A stretch of DNA of 64,000 bases, taken from positions 1 to 64,000 of the forward strand of contig JAVXUO010000768.1 of the NCBI GenBank assembly GCA_033065855.1, read 5' to 3'. Each line of letters begins with the position of its first letter. Position 1 is the stretch's first letter. Made by a program: the position numbers and the translations under genes. The DNA is from Escallonia rubra. Its lineage: Eukaryota; Streptophyta; Magnoliopsida; Escalloniales; Escalloniaceae. The notes beneath the pieces are model-generated. The model had not been told where the DNA came from. It was given only the letters and a program-made list of their open reading frames with translations, and did not search any database. Of the stretch, positions 36,161 through 47,810 are shown one piece after another.

Positions 36161-37069
36161 TTAAAATTTGGCCTGGTTAGGCATACAGCTCCATTGTCTG
36201 CCGTTACATAAAGCCTGGTTAGGTATTTGCCTAGTCAACTTCTCCACTGTCCAGGCGTCCGCCTTGTCAGATGCCCAATCGCCTAGTCGTGTGCCACAAT
36301 TGCCTATCCCTGCCTAGCTTAACACCTCAAGGCCTTGACGTTCACCAAGTCAAACTCGCGCCATTTAGGCATCTACCCAAATAGCTAAGTAATCGCCTAA
36401 TCCAACATCTTCTTTTTCTTTTGTATTGTCTTTTAGGAATTAATTGGTTCATGTGGCGTCGAAGAGCAAGACCCAACAGCCAAAGAAGACAACACCCCAA
36501 TATCATCTGACTTCTCTTGATAGGCCCATAATCGTATATCATTTCTTGGCCACAATCTGGCATGACCTCCCCTCATATGATTGCTTTATCTAGTCGTACC
36601 AAAATAAGGATGTGGGCCTTGACGCGAGTTTGAAACTTTGCGAAGGTTTAAACCTTGATAAAGATCCCAGTGAACTGAATGGGAGTTCAGATTCGAATAT
36701 CGATAAATGCTTGAGACTTGGTTTAGGTTTAGTATTCGAATCGGGAGGATCTTGGTTTGGGGCGGCCAGAGTCCGACCTAGTCGTTTATGTCTTTCATCC
36801 AGGGTTAGAAAATTATCCTTTCACCAAGACTTTAGGTTGGTACCATTGAACTGGTTCATAAAAGAGTTGAACCGGCCTTTTTTTGGCCTTTCTATTCAAG
36901 GTTTCATTTATGAAGGGCGGCATTTTTAGTTGCAATAGCAGTTTCCCCCGCCCTTTTGGCTCGGTTCGCTCTCTGAACAATTGTGTTCATAAGGCTCAGC
37001 AGTCGCCAGTGCTACAGCATTGCCATCAATTTGTTTGCTTCCTTCACAGCAACAAGAAAGTTTACCCTT
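36161..37069. other. Intergenic, repeat-like
   Basis: Includes a stretch with repeated gcctagtc/gcctggttagg words (about 36170-36330). Open frames here have no recognisable family. Confidence 0.35.
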
Positions 37070-37560
37070 TTTAATGAACTTCCTTATCAGAGAAAATTTT
37101 TAACAAATTGAACAAGTCCTTCTGCTGTTTTATTGACATCCCCAGTTGTCTCTCCAATAGGGTTTTTCCTGTGGCACGAGTAGGATCGAGAGCCACGGGA
37201 TGAGTGTGATATCCCGAGGTCCTTCGAATAGGGGGTACCATAGGTGCCACCCTTGGGACGGCCGGAGTCGAACGACATCCCGAGGCCCCTAGGGCTGGTG
37301 ACATTGCCTTTAAAATGACATGACGAACAAAGTGTTCCGAGGCTTCTGGGATGGGTGATGCTATCCTTGAGAAGACAAAACACACAAAGCGTCACGAGTT
37401 CTCTGGGACTGGTGATGCCACCCTAAAAAAGACAGGATGAACAAAGCGCCCCAAGGCCTCTCGGGTGGGTGCTTTGGGAAAGGCGTCTTTCCAAAAGGTT
37501 GGATGGCTGATCTCTAGTGACGAAGGCCTTTTAATTATCATAACATACTTTGGTCGAGTT
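37070..37560. repeat. Imperfect tandem repeat, about 60-bp unit
   Basis: Units resembling gggatgggtgatgctatcct plus gacgaacaaagtg recur from about 37200 to 37480 (three to four diverged copies). No gene. Confidence 0.55.
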
Positions 37561-39131
37561 ATTTCGACTTCTGCGTCCCTATAAGCGATAAGATGCGAGT
37601 GAGTATGTTTTTCATAACAATCGAACGAGAAAAGATATTGGTTTCTTTATATAGAGATGGGAGGAGTGACAGGTCCTGGAGGGCAGGCCAAATTTTGTTA
37701 ACGCCGATTTTGAGACTTTAAAGAACAAAAGGTCCATCAAAAATCAAGTACGAACAAACATCCATCGACATTGAGTTTTGCTACCGATGTTTATCTTTTG
37801 GTTGTGGGGATGTTATCTATGATCAGACACCTGACATATTGTTAATTACAACATTGAACAAACTAACGATAAAAAACTTTGATTCTAGATAAACTAAATA
37901 AAAAACCAACATGAACTATAAAAAAAAGCGAAACTTTATTGAAGACAGGGGATTAACTCCTAAGTTACAAAGTTTTCCACCAATCGGTGGTTGGAACCTT
38001 ATACCTGTAAGCTATAGTGCTTCAAGGTTTCTATAGAGCTTCTGTTTCTCTATGTTTTTAGTCTCTTTTTTCTCTCTCTAACTCTTTTTTGAAACTTGAT
38101 CCTCTGCGTTTACATAGGATTTGTTGTTTCCTTTTATAGGGGCTTCAACCAGGAATCTTTTGAAGCTTATCAGGTTGTTTCTCCAGAGTAGTCTTCCTCC
38201 ATTTGGCTTATCCTCCCCAGAAGATAATTCAACCATGTAACGAATATCCTTCTTTTGGGTTTGCGCTTCAGACTTTGACGTAAAGTCAGAATGGTTCGAA
38301 CTTAAAGGGTTCGAAACCTCAATGCCCATTTATTGACGAAGTCTATCTTCGAGCCCACATGCGTGAGTTCAAACTTCAGTGAGGTTTGAAACCTCGTCAG
38401 GCCCATAAAACCTTTAAATTTCATCCCAATGGCTGGTAGTGAACCTTGTGCACCCTGTACGCCTTTATTTAATCTTCAAATCAAAATGATGCGAATCCGA
38501 CTGATAAAGTTTGAAACCTACTTGCCTCGTCTGAACTGTCCAGTACGAATATAAATTACTTTGGGTTGAAATTTAAGTGCCAACAAGGTCTAAGAAAATA
38601 AACTGAAGACCTGGAATATCACTTAAGATTATCTCTGTGTGCTGTTTTATTAATATTCATAGGAGCTTTTGAAATTGGTGCTTAGGAAAGTACATTTTAA
38701 CCTCACCCTAGAATAATGGTCTCATTTTCCTTCAAGAAGCAAGGTAGGATGTTTAGAGGAAAGAGCTTAAAAGCCAGACTGTGCAAGCTATCTGTGGCCG
38801 TAACAAATATATTTTATAGGGCAAAAAAGGAACTCCGGGATTTTGAAGCATAAAAATGCAAATGTACAGGGATGCCTAAATGTTATCTAGCACGCAATGG
38901 GTAAGATACAGAGTTTGTAGTTGGAAAAGCTCTCCATTTACAACTAAATACAAAGAGCTCTGTCAAGCATGGGAGATCGATGCCCATAGCCTTTTAAGAG
39001 GAGCAGCTTAGGGGAATGGTTTTTCTTGTTCAAGTGTATACAAGCGTATAGTTTTTTGTGTATGATACTGTAAATAGTTTGAACTTGAATGAAATACAAG
39101 GAATTTTGACCAAAAAAATTATTCTAGTTTT

Positions 39132-39134
<3 letters not shown>
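37561..39134. other. Intergenic, nothing identified
   Basis: AT-rich sequence without a coding signal. The stretch near 37920-38330 has a repeat-like character but no visible ends. Confidence 0.4.

Positions 39135-39192
<58 letters not shown>
39135..39192. repeat. (AT)n microsatellite
   Basis: 58 bp of AT. The Pumilio-like duplicate starts directly after it. Confidence 0.97.
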
Positions 39193-39195
<3 letters not shown>

Positions 39196-39835
39196 AACTA
39201 ACTATCTGCTCAATATGATTGTTTTTCTTCAGGAACAATGTTGGGCAGCATGTCCTCAAGCTTCAAAACCAAGAGCTCACAGGCAAAATCTGCAATAAGC
39301 TTGGAGGCCATTATATAGACTTGTCATCAAGGAAAGGTGGCAGTAATGTCATGGAGAAATGCAAAAGTTCTTCGAACAAAGAGATGAAATACGGAGTTGA
39401 AGAGTTTCTAGAGAACAGAAGACACTCGGCAAACTTGCCCGCAACCAGTATGTAAACTATGTGATCCAGAGAGCTCTGAAAGCCACAAAGGTTCGTCTAT
39501 CTTGCCTTCACTCTAATTCTACCCATGGAACTTGATTGTTTCCGAATTGATTATCTTCTAATCAGGTTTCTTTTATCACTTCCACTCTTCAGGTTCAGGA
39601 TAGAGAGCATTATAGACGTCTTGCATCCGTCCTCCTCCAGAACTCGGGTCTCGAGAACTGTAAGAATGGAAATAATGTAGTTGAGCTGATGAGGATCCTG
39701 GAACAAGCCAAGTTTTAAGGAGGAAGTCGTCATGTGTCTGTGTTCAGTGTTAGCCATGTCATGGCTTTTGTTTGTTTAGGGGGAATTGGTATCTCGTTTC
39801 ATTATGTAATCTACCACTAGTTGCAATGCTCTAAA
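39193..39835 (+). pseudogene. Partial duplicate of the 3' end of a Pumilio gene
   Basis: It begins in what was an intron, keeps the acceptor, and encodes HVLKLQNQELTGKICNKLGG, LSSRKGGSNVMEKC and VEEFLENRR. One frame away it encodes ARNQYVNYVIQRALKATK, and after another intron QVQDREHYRRLASVLLQNS and the stop after ILEQAKF. These are the last two PUF repeats plus tail of a Pumilio RNA-binding protein. A one-base shift lies in the penultimate exon (near 39430). Homology to the locus at 49.2-49.7 kb (opposite strand) runs from the AT repeat to about 39835, through the 3' untranslated region. No other Pumilio exons lie nearby, so it is a partial DNA-level duplicate. Confidence 0.85.
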
Positions 39836-40499
39836 TTTGTAATCCCTACATTTTTTTTATCATCAATTTGTTATCGGTTATTGAAGTTAACTTTGAAAAC
39901 TGGGATGTATGGTTCTACAGTATTATTCTTGAATGAACTCCTTATTCGAAAATTAAGCGGTCGAATTGCCGACAAAATGGTTAATATTGCACAGTGGTAA
40001 TCATATTTGATGTATGGTTCTGCTTATTGCGCTTAATACATGTTTCCTAACAAGAAAACTTGTTCTGCAATGCTCCTTGGAGCAGAAGACCATGCCAGTC
40101 AGGTATGCTGCCAAACTTTATTAGAAGAAATGAAGTTTGTCAAGTTCTTTCCTTCTATGGGCAATGATACTCCCAATCCCCGGAAGAATGTCTTCTTCTT
40201 GGCATATCGCCCTTAGCAAAGTATCCGAATCGGTTTAAAAGGAGAACGTTGACGATGCCAATGTCGCTCCAATCATAGCGATTGAACATCGCGCGTGCCA
40301 TGACCATCAGTAGACAATAAACAACGAGGAATATAAATAGTAGATCATTAACGATAAAAAGCTGGATGCGGCGGTGGTTAAGACAAACATTACCAGAAAG
40401 TGGGTCATGAATGACAATTGTTTTTAGTGGCAAAATAAAAACGGTCACTATCAATCACCAAGAGAGAAGGGTAAGGCTTCCATCCATTGAGCAACACAA
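39836..40499. other. Intergenic, nothing identified
   Basis: No supported gene. A 99-aa minus-strand frame (40155-40454) has a hydrophobic middle but no family I recognise. Confidence 0.4.
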
Positions 40500-40866
40500 G
40501 TAATGATTGTTTTTTGGTTACAAAAATGATGGAACCATAAGGCTCTGATCCAACCGGCAGGGAGTATTGCGCCTTGGGGACCTACAAGGCCGCCACATAC
40601 ATCTGAGCCCCTAATTCCGGTACTTATACGGTGTCGAAGTGCACGGACAAGTGCTACAAGGCCATCACATAACATCTAAGCCCCCGATTTCAGCACCTAT
40701 GTCGGGGTAAAAGTGAACGGGTAACTCACATGTGGAGCACACGCAGGGCGATGACGCATATTTGCCCCCCAATAAGAAACGATGGGCAGAAGACTCGAAC
40801 CAAGGTGGTATGCCTGTATTGAGCCCCTGCGATCCGCGCGCTGAACTATCTCCTTGTCGGTCATGA
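40500..40866 (-). mobile_element. Possible tRNA-derived SINE
   Basis: On the minus strand, a box A-like gatagttcagcgcgcgg (about 40835-40852) is followed about 40 bp later by a clear box B, GGTTCGAGTCTTCTGCC (40785-40801), the RNA polymerase III promoter layout of tRNA-derived SINEs. The body contains an imperfect internal duplication around ggccttgtag and ttaggggctcagatgt. The 3' end and target duplications were not resolved. Confidence 0.45.
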
Positions 40867-41322
40867 GTAAAGACTGACATTTCCTCTTGTTTGTAACTAA
40901 GTCTAATATTAAGCATGTGCTACAGGAAGGCACTCAATGAGTGGACAAGCTTGCTAACGTGCATGTGACCCAACCAAGACGCACGACTTTTGTCTATCTA
41001 GAACAATTTTTGAAAGAAATTATACCGCTGCTGTCGAGATGGCATATTCCCATGACTGATACATCATCTTTAATATTCATACTTAACCAATATATATACA
41101 TATATATATATAGTACGTAAATCGAATCTATCACGAATTATATATTGTGTCTTTAGATCCTACCCACCGACTTACTCGCCTAACGGAAGCGGCAAGACTA
41201 TAAGAAGGCGCTGAAATGTCCAAAAATGCTCGTGTGACGAAATGAACACAACATCCCTGTGAGAAGCCCTAGACCCCCAAAATTGTCGAACAAGCTTCCG
41301 CCTGAAACCCTAACCCCCCAAA
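40867..41322. promoter_or_regulatory. Upstream region of the F-box gene
   Basis: Contains a TA-rich run (41090-41113). Just before the ATG it carries aaaccctaaccccccaaaat, a telo-box-like AAACCCTAA word often found in plant 5' leaders. A TATA-like actataagaagg lies near 41207. The transcription start is inferred only. Confidence 0.35.
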
Positions 41323-42378
41323 ATGCGTAACTACGAGATGCCGGAGCATGTGGTCGAAGATATCCTCCCCCGGATGCGCGTGAACGACATCCTTTGCTTC
41401 AAGGTTTTAGCTAAGGCCTGGTGCGACCGGATGGACAGCCCGGAATTCGTCAAGCTGCACCTCAGGCGATCCATCGGCAGCGGGGCCGGAGTCTCCCTCG
41501 TGCACCGGTTGGGCACCAAGCTCCGTTCCTCGAACCTCAACTCCGTTGCCACAAGCACCAGGTGTTTCTTGCATTGCCGCGAACCGTCCGAGCTTGACGT
41601 AATTGGCTCTTGCAACGGCTTGCTTCTCTTGGCGCTCCACTACGATGAAAAAGGAGGTGTGCTTACATTGTTCAATCCCGGGACCAGACGAGTTAGGTAT
41701 CTGCCTAGTCCAAACTTCCATTGCTCTACTCAGGGGCGTTCCATAGATTACGGGCTAGGTTACGATTCCGGTTGCGAAGATTATAAAATGATTGAGACTA
41801 TCCCGATCCGGCCACAGGATTCGCTGTCTCGTGCTACCCGAGCTAATGTTTACAGCTTGACGCGCAACTCGTGGCGTGAGGTTCAAGCCTTCACTAACGA
41901 TTTCTCCACCCACGGGCCGTGGCGGTGCGAAGTTGGCGGCGCTCTGCACATTCTTGGCCGGATCGAGAGAAGCAAGAAGGTCCAGCACCCAGTGATGGCA
42001 ATCACTGCGTTTCATGTCCGTTCAGAAACGTTTCGGGATGTGCCTTTGCCTGAATATGGACAAGACTACCTTGACATGGCTGTGGCGGAACTAGGGGGAT
42101 GCCTCTGTCTAGCCTGTCATTATAAACCTCGTAGAAACTACAGAGTCGAAGTGTGGATAATGAAAGAGTATGGAGTCGGTGATTCTTGGATTAAAATTCT
42201 ATCGTTTATGCTTCACCTCTTTGGGGATCCCATACCGCTTCCTGTCCCTGTAGCTTATTCAGCAAGAGGAGACAAGCTTCTCTTCAACTGCAGACGATTG
42301 AGGTTATTTTGGTATGACATGACGAATACACCCGACTCTTTGGACCTCCGACCTCGACAAAATAGCACCTCACATTCT
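41323..42378 (+). pseudogene. F-box / F-box-associated (CPR1/CPR30-type) gene, 5' part, split by a Ty1/copia insertion
   Basis: The open frame starts with an F-box (about residues 3-45; MPEHVVEDILPRMRVNDILC). It continues with the FBA_1-type beta-propeller-like region: IGSCNGLLLLALH, LFNPGTRRVRYLPSP, GLGYDSGCEDYKMI, VYSLTRNSWREV and GGALHILG. Proteins of this kind are substrate receptors of SCF ubiquitin ligases; CPR1/CPR30 relatives control immune-receptor levels. The frame is open for 352 codons up to the ATTCT duplication at 42374-42378, where the retroelement starts. The host sequence resumes at 47210 in the same phase. The last residues before the break are host; the few codons after it (from 42379) belong to the LTR. 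The gene is therefore interrupted and probably non-functional unless the element is spliced out. Confidence 0.88.
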
Positions 42379-42600
42379 AGTAGAAATCAAAGGTAGAATA
42401 ATGTTTCCATTCATACTCTTTACATTGTGTGTACATGTATATATACTAATGGAGCAACCAATCTAAAACCTACAATCACTCCAAATCCTATAATCAAGCA
42501 TATAATTATTCCTATAATTAAGCAGTCATTATCTACAATACGGGAAAGTCTTCTCTACAAAATAGGAAATGATCATACAAAAATCATCCAAATCACAACA
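42379..42600 (-). repeat. 3' LTR of the Ty1/copia element
   Basis: 222 bp, bounded on the outside by ATTCT and on the inside by a polypurine tract (gagggggag on the minus strand). Confidence 0.95.
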
Positions 42601-45600
42601 CTCCCCCTCAAGTTGGTGCATAGATATCCCACATGCCCAACTTGCTCAAAAACTTCGAGAATACTCTACTTGAAACTGCTTTAGTGAGAATATCAGCCAA
42701 CTGATCCTCTGATCGAATATGAGGCAACTCCACAATCTTCTCGTCCAATTTCTCCTTAATGAAGAATCTGTCTATCTCCACATGTTTTGTGCGATCATGT
42801 TGAACTGGATTATGAGCAATGTCACAGGCGGCTTTATTGTCGCAATAGAGCTTGATTGGCTGCTTAGATACACAGCCTAAGTCTTGTAACAGAAGTCTTA
42901 GCCATAATGCCTTACATACTCCAAGTGCAATACCTCTAAACTCAGCCTCCGCATTTGATCTTTCAACAACATTTTGTTTTTTGCTTCTCCATGTGACTAG
43001 ATTACCTCCTACAAAGGTGAAGTAACCTGAAGTAGAACGACTGTCATCTACTGCTCTAGCCCAGTCTGCATCCATATATACATCCACACTTTGATGATCC
43101 TCATTTTTAGTGAATAAAATTCTTTGTCCAGGAGCAGACTTTAGATACCTCAAAATACGTAGAACTGCATTCATGTGTTGCTCTCCAGGATTGTGCATAT
43201 ACTGGCTTACAATACTTAATGCATAGGCCAAGTCTGGCCTTGTGTGTGCTAAGTACATCAATCTCCCTACGAGTCTCTGATATCTTCCTTTATCAACCGG
43301 TACTTGATTGGATTCAATACGTAATTTTAATCATTCTTCCACCGGTGTATCTACTGGTTGACATGCTAACATACCAGTTTCTCGTAATAAGTCTAAGGCA
43401 TACTTTCTTTGAGACAGAAAAATCCCTTTATTAGACCTAGACACTTCAATCCCAAGAAAATATTTCAAGGGGCCAAGATCTTTCATTTTGAATTCCCTGG
43501 ACAAGTGACCTTGTAGAGCTTCCCTTTCTTCATGATCATTTCATGTAACCACCATATCATCCACATACACAATTAAGGCAGTGATTTTACCTTGCTTTTT
43601 CTTCAAGAATAATGTATGATCTGAATTACTCTGATGGTAACCAAAAGCTCTCATTGACTTTGTAAATCTTCCAAACCACGCCCTCGGAGATTGTTTCAAC
43701 CCATACAATGCTTTCTGTAGTTTGCACACCTTCTGACTATCTGTCTTCGGCATCATGCATCCAGGTGGGAGTTCCATGTAGACTTCTTCAGACAACTCTC
43801 CATGTAAGAAGGCATTTTTCACATCAAACTGTTGTAATGGCCAATTCAAGTTCGCAGCTAGCGACAGCAAGACTCGTACTGTGTTGATTTTAGCTACAGG
43901 TGCGAAGGTCTCTGTATAATCAATTCCATAGGTTTGGGTGTACCCTTTTGCCACTAGTCTCGCCTTAAAGCGTTCAATTGTACCATCTGCTTTGTACTTC
44001 ACGGTATAAATCCACCGACATCCAACTGGTTTCTTTCCTGGTGGACGATCAATAACTTTTCAGGTTTTATTTTCTTGCAATGATTTTATCTCCTCATTCA
44101 TAGCTTCTTTCCACCTTGGGTCAGCTAAGGCTTCATGCACATTGTTAGGAATAGATACAGTAGATAATTGATTTACAAATGACTGATTTGATTCTGACAA
44201 ATGATGGTTTGACACAAAATGACTCATGGGATATTTAACTTTGCTACACAGTTCAGGTTCATATGTGGGTTTAGGTATACCTCTGGTGAGACGCTGTGGT
44301 AGCTGTTTTCTATGTGGTTCATGAGCATCCTTAGCAAGTGATTGGTGTGGTGTGTTAGTTGCATGTGGTATGTCGAACTCGAACTGAGATGGAGTTACAA
44401 CTTCAGTTTCTGCATGCTCTTGACTACTTTCTTCAACAAATTTCCCCACTTGATTTACAGGTTCAGAGAGTTCATCTTCAGAGATGTCCAAGTTACCCGC
44501 ATCTTCAGAGATTTGAGTATCTTCAGAGATGTGTACATCCACATTTTCAGCGAGTTCATCATCATAGTCTAGAGTCTGAATTTCCTTCTGATGCTCCCCC
44601 TGAAGTTCAGACTCGGTGGAAAAGTACATCAAATCTTCATGAAAAACTACATCCAAAGTAATAAACATTTTATGGGTAGGAGGATGATAGCATCGGTACC
44701 CCTTTTGATGAGCAGCATATCCTACAAAGACACATCGCAACGCTCGAGGGGATAGCTTGTTGCGCTGATGCTTATGAAGATGTACGAAGGTGACACAACC
44801 AAAAACATGAGGAGGTAAATTCGGAAGGACTGGAGCAACAATCGCCTCAACGAGGGCCTGAGAAGGTGTCTGATAATCAATAGTCCTTGAGGGTACCCGG
44901 TTAATCAAATATGCTGCAGAGATGAGTGCTTCGCCCCAATATGACAATGGTAGATGTGCTTCGATCAATGAAGCACGGACAACCTCCAACAAGTGACGAT
45001 TTTTTCTCTCAGCCACCCCATTCTGCTGAGGTGTATTTGAACAAGTAGTTTGATGAATGATTCCATGTGCTTTTAAATACTGCTGAAGTTCAGCACTCAA
45101 GTATTCGCCTCCATTATCACTTCGAAGAACTTGAATTCGTGCATTGTACTGAGTATGAATCATTTTACAAAATTGCTGAAATAATACGTTCACCTCACTT
45201 TTAGATTTCATCAATTGCACCCAAGTCATCCTCGTACAGTCGTCAATAAACGTAACAAACCAACGTGATCCACCCAAGGAATTGACTTTTGATGGGCCCC
45301 AAACATCCGAATGTATGATCATAAAAGGATCTGGACTTTTATTCAAAGCTAACGGAAACGAAACACGATGACTTTTTGCAAGTTCACAGACTTCACACTG
45401 AAAACTAGAAACATCACATTTTGTAAATAAAGAAGGAAATAATTTCTTCAAATAACCAAACGAGGCATGTCCTAGACGTCGATGCCATAACCAAATTTTC
45501 GATTTTTGTATTTTTCCCTCTGAATCATTCACCGTGAGTGCCTGACGCAGCTTGTCCGAACTCTTTGACACCAAGTCCAAGTAATACAATTTTCCTCTCC

Positions 45601-46981
45601 TAACACCACAACCAATCGTTTGCCTCGTGCGGATGTCCTTAAACACGCAAAAATTAGGCCAGAAAATTACAACACAAAATAAGGCAGTGGTAATTTGGGA
45701 GACAGACAACAAATTATAATCCAAAGATGGAACAACTAAAACCGAGTCTAGATTCATATTACTAGTGAGAGGTAAGTGTCCTTCTCCAACAATTGGAGCC
45801 GGAGTGCCATTTGCAGTGGTAACGAATTTTTGTGAGGACTGTTTAAGGGTTGAGACTTGTCTAGAATCAAATGTCATATGATCCGTAGCACCAGAATCAA
45901 TTATCCATGCACTATTAGTAACAAGTGTAGACATATTTAAAGCCTTACCACCATTACATGCCGCCGCCGCTAGTGCCGAGTGTTGTCCAGTAACATCATC
46001 CTCTGTCTTTGTTTCAACCACAAAAGTACTTGAGGTCTTTTTGAAGTTTCTCTTTCGTGGATCGCGGTTATGGTCCCACCATTCTGGATACCCCACAAGT
46101 TCATAGCAGCGGTTTTTGGTGTGACCGTTTTGATTGCAATGGGTGCATTTGTAGGTAGATTTATCTGCAGCATTAGTGGGTTTAGGTTGGTTTTGAGAAG
46201 GCCGATATCGGGTTACCATGGCTGAAGCTTCAGTCCTTTTTGATTCTTCAACCATCTTTGTGCGTCGAACAGATTCACGACGGATCAATGCATGGCATGC
46301 TTTTAATTCGGGAATAGGATCCTTTCTCAAAATTTCAGCACGAACTTGTTCAAATTCACCATCTAATCCAGCAAGAAAAATATGCACCCTTTGTCGTTGG
46401 ACTGATTTTCGATAAGATTCAACATCATTCTCACTCTCCATGATCACTTTATCACGGTGATCTAATTCACCAAAAATTTCAGTTAATTCTCCATAATATG
46501 CAGAGAGAGTTTGGCCACTTTGTTTGGCCGAAAAAGCCCTATGATTCAATACAAACACCTGCAATTCGTCTGATCCATCATAAAAAGCTTTAGAAAGAGC
46601 TTTCCAGATATCTCGAGCGGTGGGTAAACGAATATATCATTTCATGATTTCTGGAGACATAGACATCAATAGCCATCTCTTGACTTTTTGATTTTCTGCA
46701 TACCACTTCTCATACAAATCATCCTCCTTAGTTGGTGGTTGAGAATTACCTCGGATGAATGAAAGTTTCTCCTTCTCTGCAATGTGCATCTCCATAATTT
46801 GAGACCACAAATCATAGTTTGTGTCATTGAGTATTATCCTTGCTTTAAACGATGAACCTTCGGATTCAATAACAATGGGAGAATATTTGGTCCTAGATGT
46901 TTCAAAATCTGGATTGGTCATGGTTGAGAGCGGGATTCAAGATTCAAGTAATTCAGGCTTCAAGTTTGAAGCTCTGTACCA

Positions 46982-47204
46982 AGTAGAAATCAAAGGTAGA
47001 ATAATGTTTTCATTCATACTCTTTACATTGTGTGTACATGTATATATACTAATGGAGCAACCAATTTAGATCCTACAATCACTCCAAATCCTATAATCAA
47101 GCATATAATTATTCCTATAATTAAGCAGTCATCATCTACAATACAGGAAAGTCTTTTCTACAACATCGGAAAGGATCCTACAAAAAATCATCCAAATCAC
47201 AACA
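46982..47204 (-). repeat. 5' LTR of the Ty1/copia element
   Basis: 223 bp, bounded on the outside by the second ATTCT and on the inside by the primer-binding site next to 46981. Confidence 0.95.
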
Positions 47205-47209
47205 ATTCT

Positions 47210-47810
47210 TGGTGTGAAGACGAATGCATTTGCGTTGATAGCATTGTTCCCCTCAATGGCCGGGGAAGAGTTGATAACCTTAATCATGAGGTTTTGTCAC
47301 ACCGGCCTAATGAGGACGAAGCACAGTCTCATTGGCTCCCTCCTCAAAAAGGATGGATCAAGGTTAATTGTGCTGGGGATTGGGACTCTCGTGGAGGCAC
47401 TGTTGGTGTAGTTGGTCGAGACATGCAAGGAAAAGTGAAGTTCCTCATAGCTAAGAGATTGAGTTGTACCTCTGCTGTTTGGGCAGAAGCTGCGGCGTTG
47501 CAGGAGGCAGTGTTAGCGGCCAATGATTTTGGACTTCCGAAGGTAATCCTAGAGATCGATTCCAAGGACCTTATCACTGCTTTGGATTCTAATTTGGCGG
47601 AATTGACCAGATGCTTATGAATGTCATGTCCAAGTCGAGTCGTTTCCAAAATGTGTACTTCTCGTATGTAAAACGATCAGCGAACCAGGCAGCTCGTTGG
47701 CTGAGCCGTCAAGCAAAAGTGGATGTTATTTCTTTGGATGGGGAACAAACGGTTCCGCAAGACCTTAAGCTCTTATGCTCAGCAGATGCTCCCCCTGAAG
47801 GTTAGCTGAT
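47210..47810 (+). pseudogene. 3' part of the split F-box gene, continuing into an RNase H-like (RVT_3) domain
   Basis: Directly after the second target duplication the host frame resumes (WCEDECICVDSIVPLNGRG). The phrase resembles the usual F-box/FBA C-terminus (YVESLVPLN). With no stop it runs on into HWLPPQKGWIKVNCAGDW, VGVVGRDMQGK, VWAEAAALQEAVLAAND and VILEIDSKDLITAL, the plant RNase H-like domain (RVT_3) also found in LINE-derived genes. The frame ends at 47618-47620. Immediately beyond, in another frame, the rest of the domain is recognisable to about 47805 (NVYFSYVKRSANQAARWLSR). So there is a one-step frameshift near 47600. Either the original gene was an F-box-RNase H fusion, or an RNase H fragment joined its 3' end. 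Confidence 0.75.

Larger units (their letters stand above)
42379..47204 (-). mobile_element. Ty1/copia LTR retrotransposon (fossil), 4.8 kb, inserted in the F-box gene
   Basis: LTRs of about 222-223 bp lie at 42379-42600 and 46982-47204, flanked by the 5-bp duplication ATTCT (42374-42378 and 47205-47209). Next to the inner edge of the 5' LTR is a primer-binding site of the usual plant copia kind (complementary to initiator Met tRNA); next to the 3' LTR is a purine-rich tract. On the minus strand the parts appear in the order gag with CCHC knuckle, protease, integrase, reverse transcriptase, RNase H, which defines Ty1/copia. The coding region is nearly complete but broken, with about three breaks. 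The LTRs differ at about 5% of sites by eye, suggesting an insertion one to a few million years old, depending on the rate assumed. Confidence 0.95.

Noticed and set aside
40560-40920. Two open frames near 40.5-40.9 kb as small genes
   Set aside because: They overlap a Pol III-type box A/box B structure with internal duplication, better explained as a SINE.
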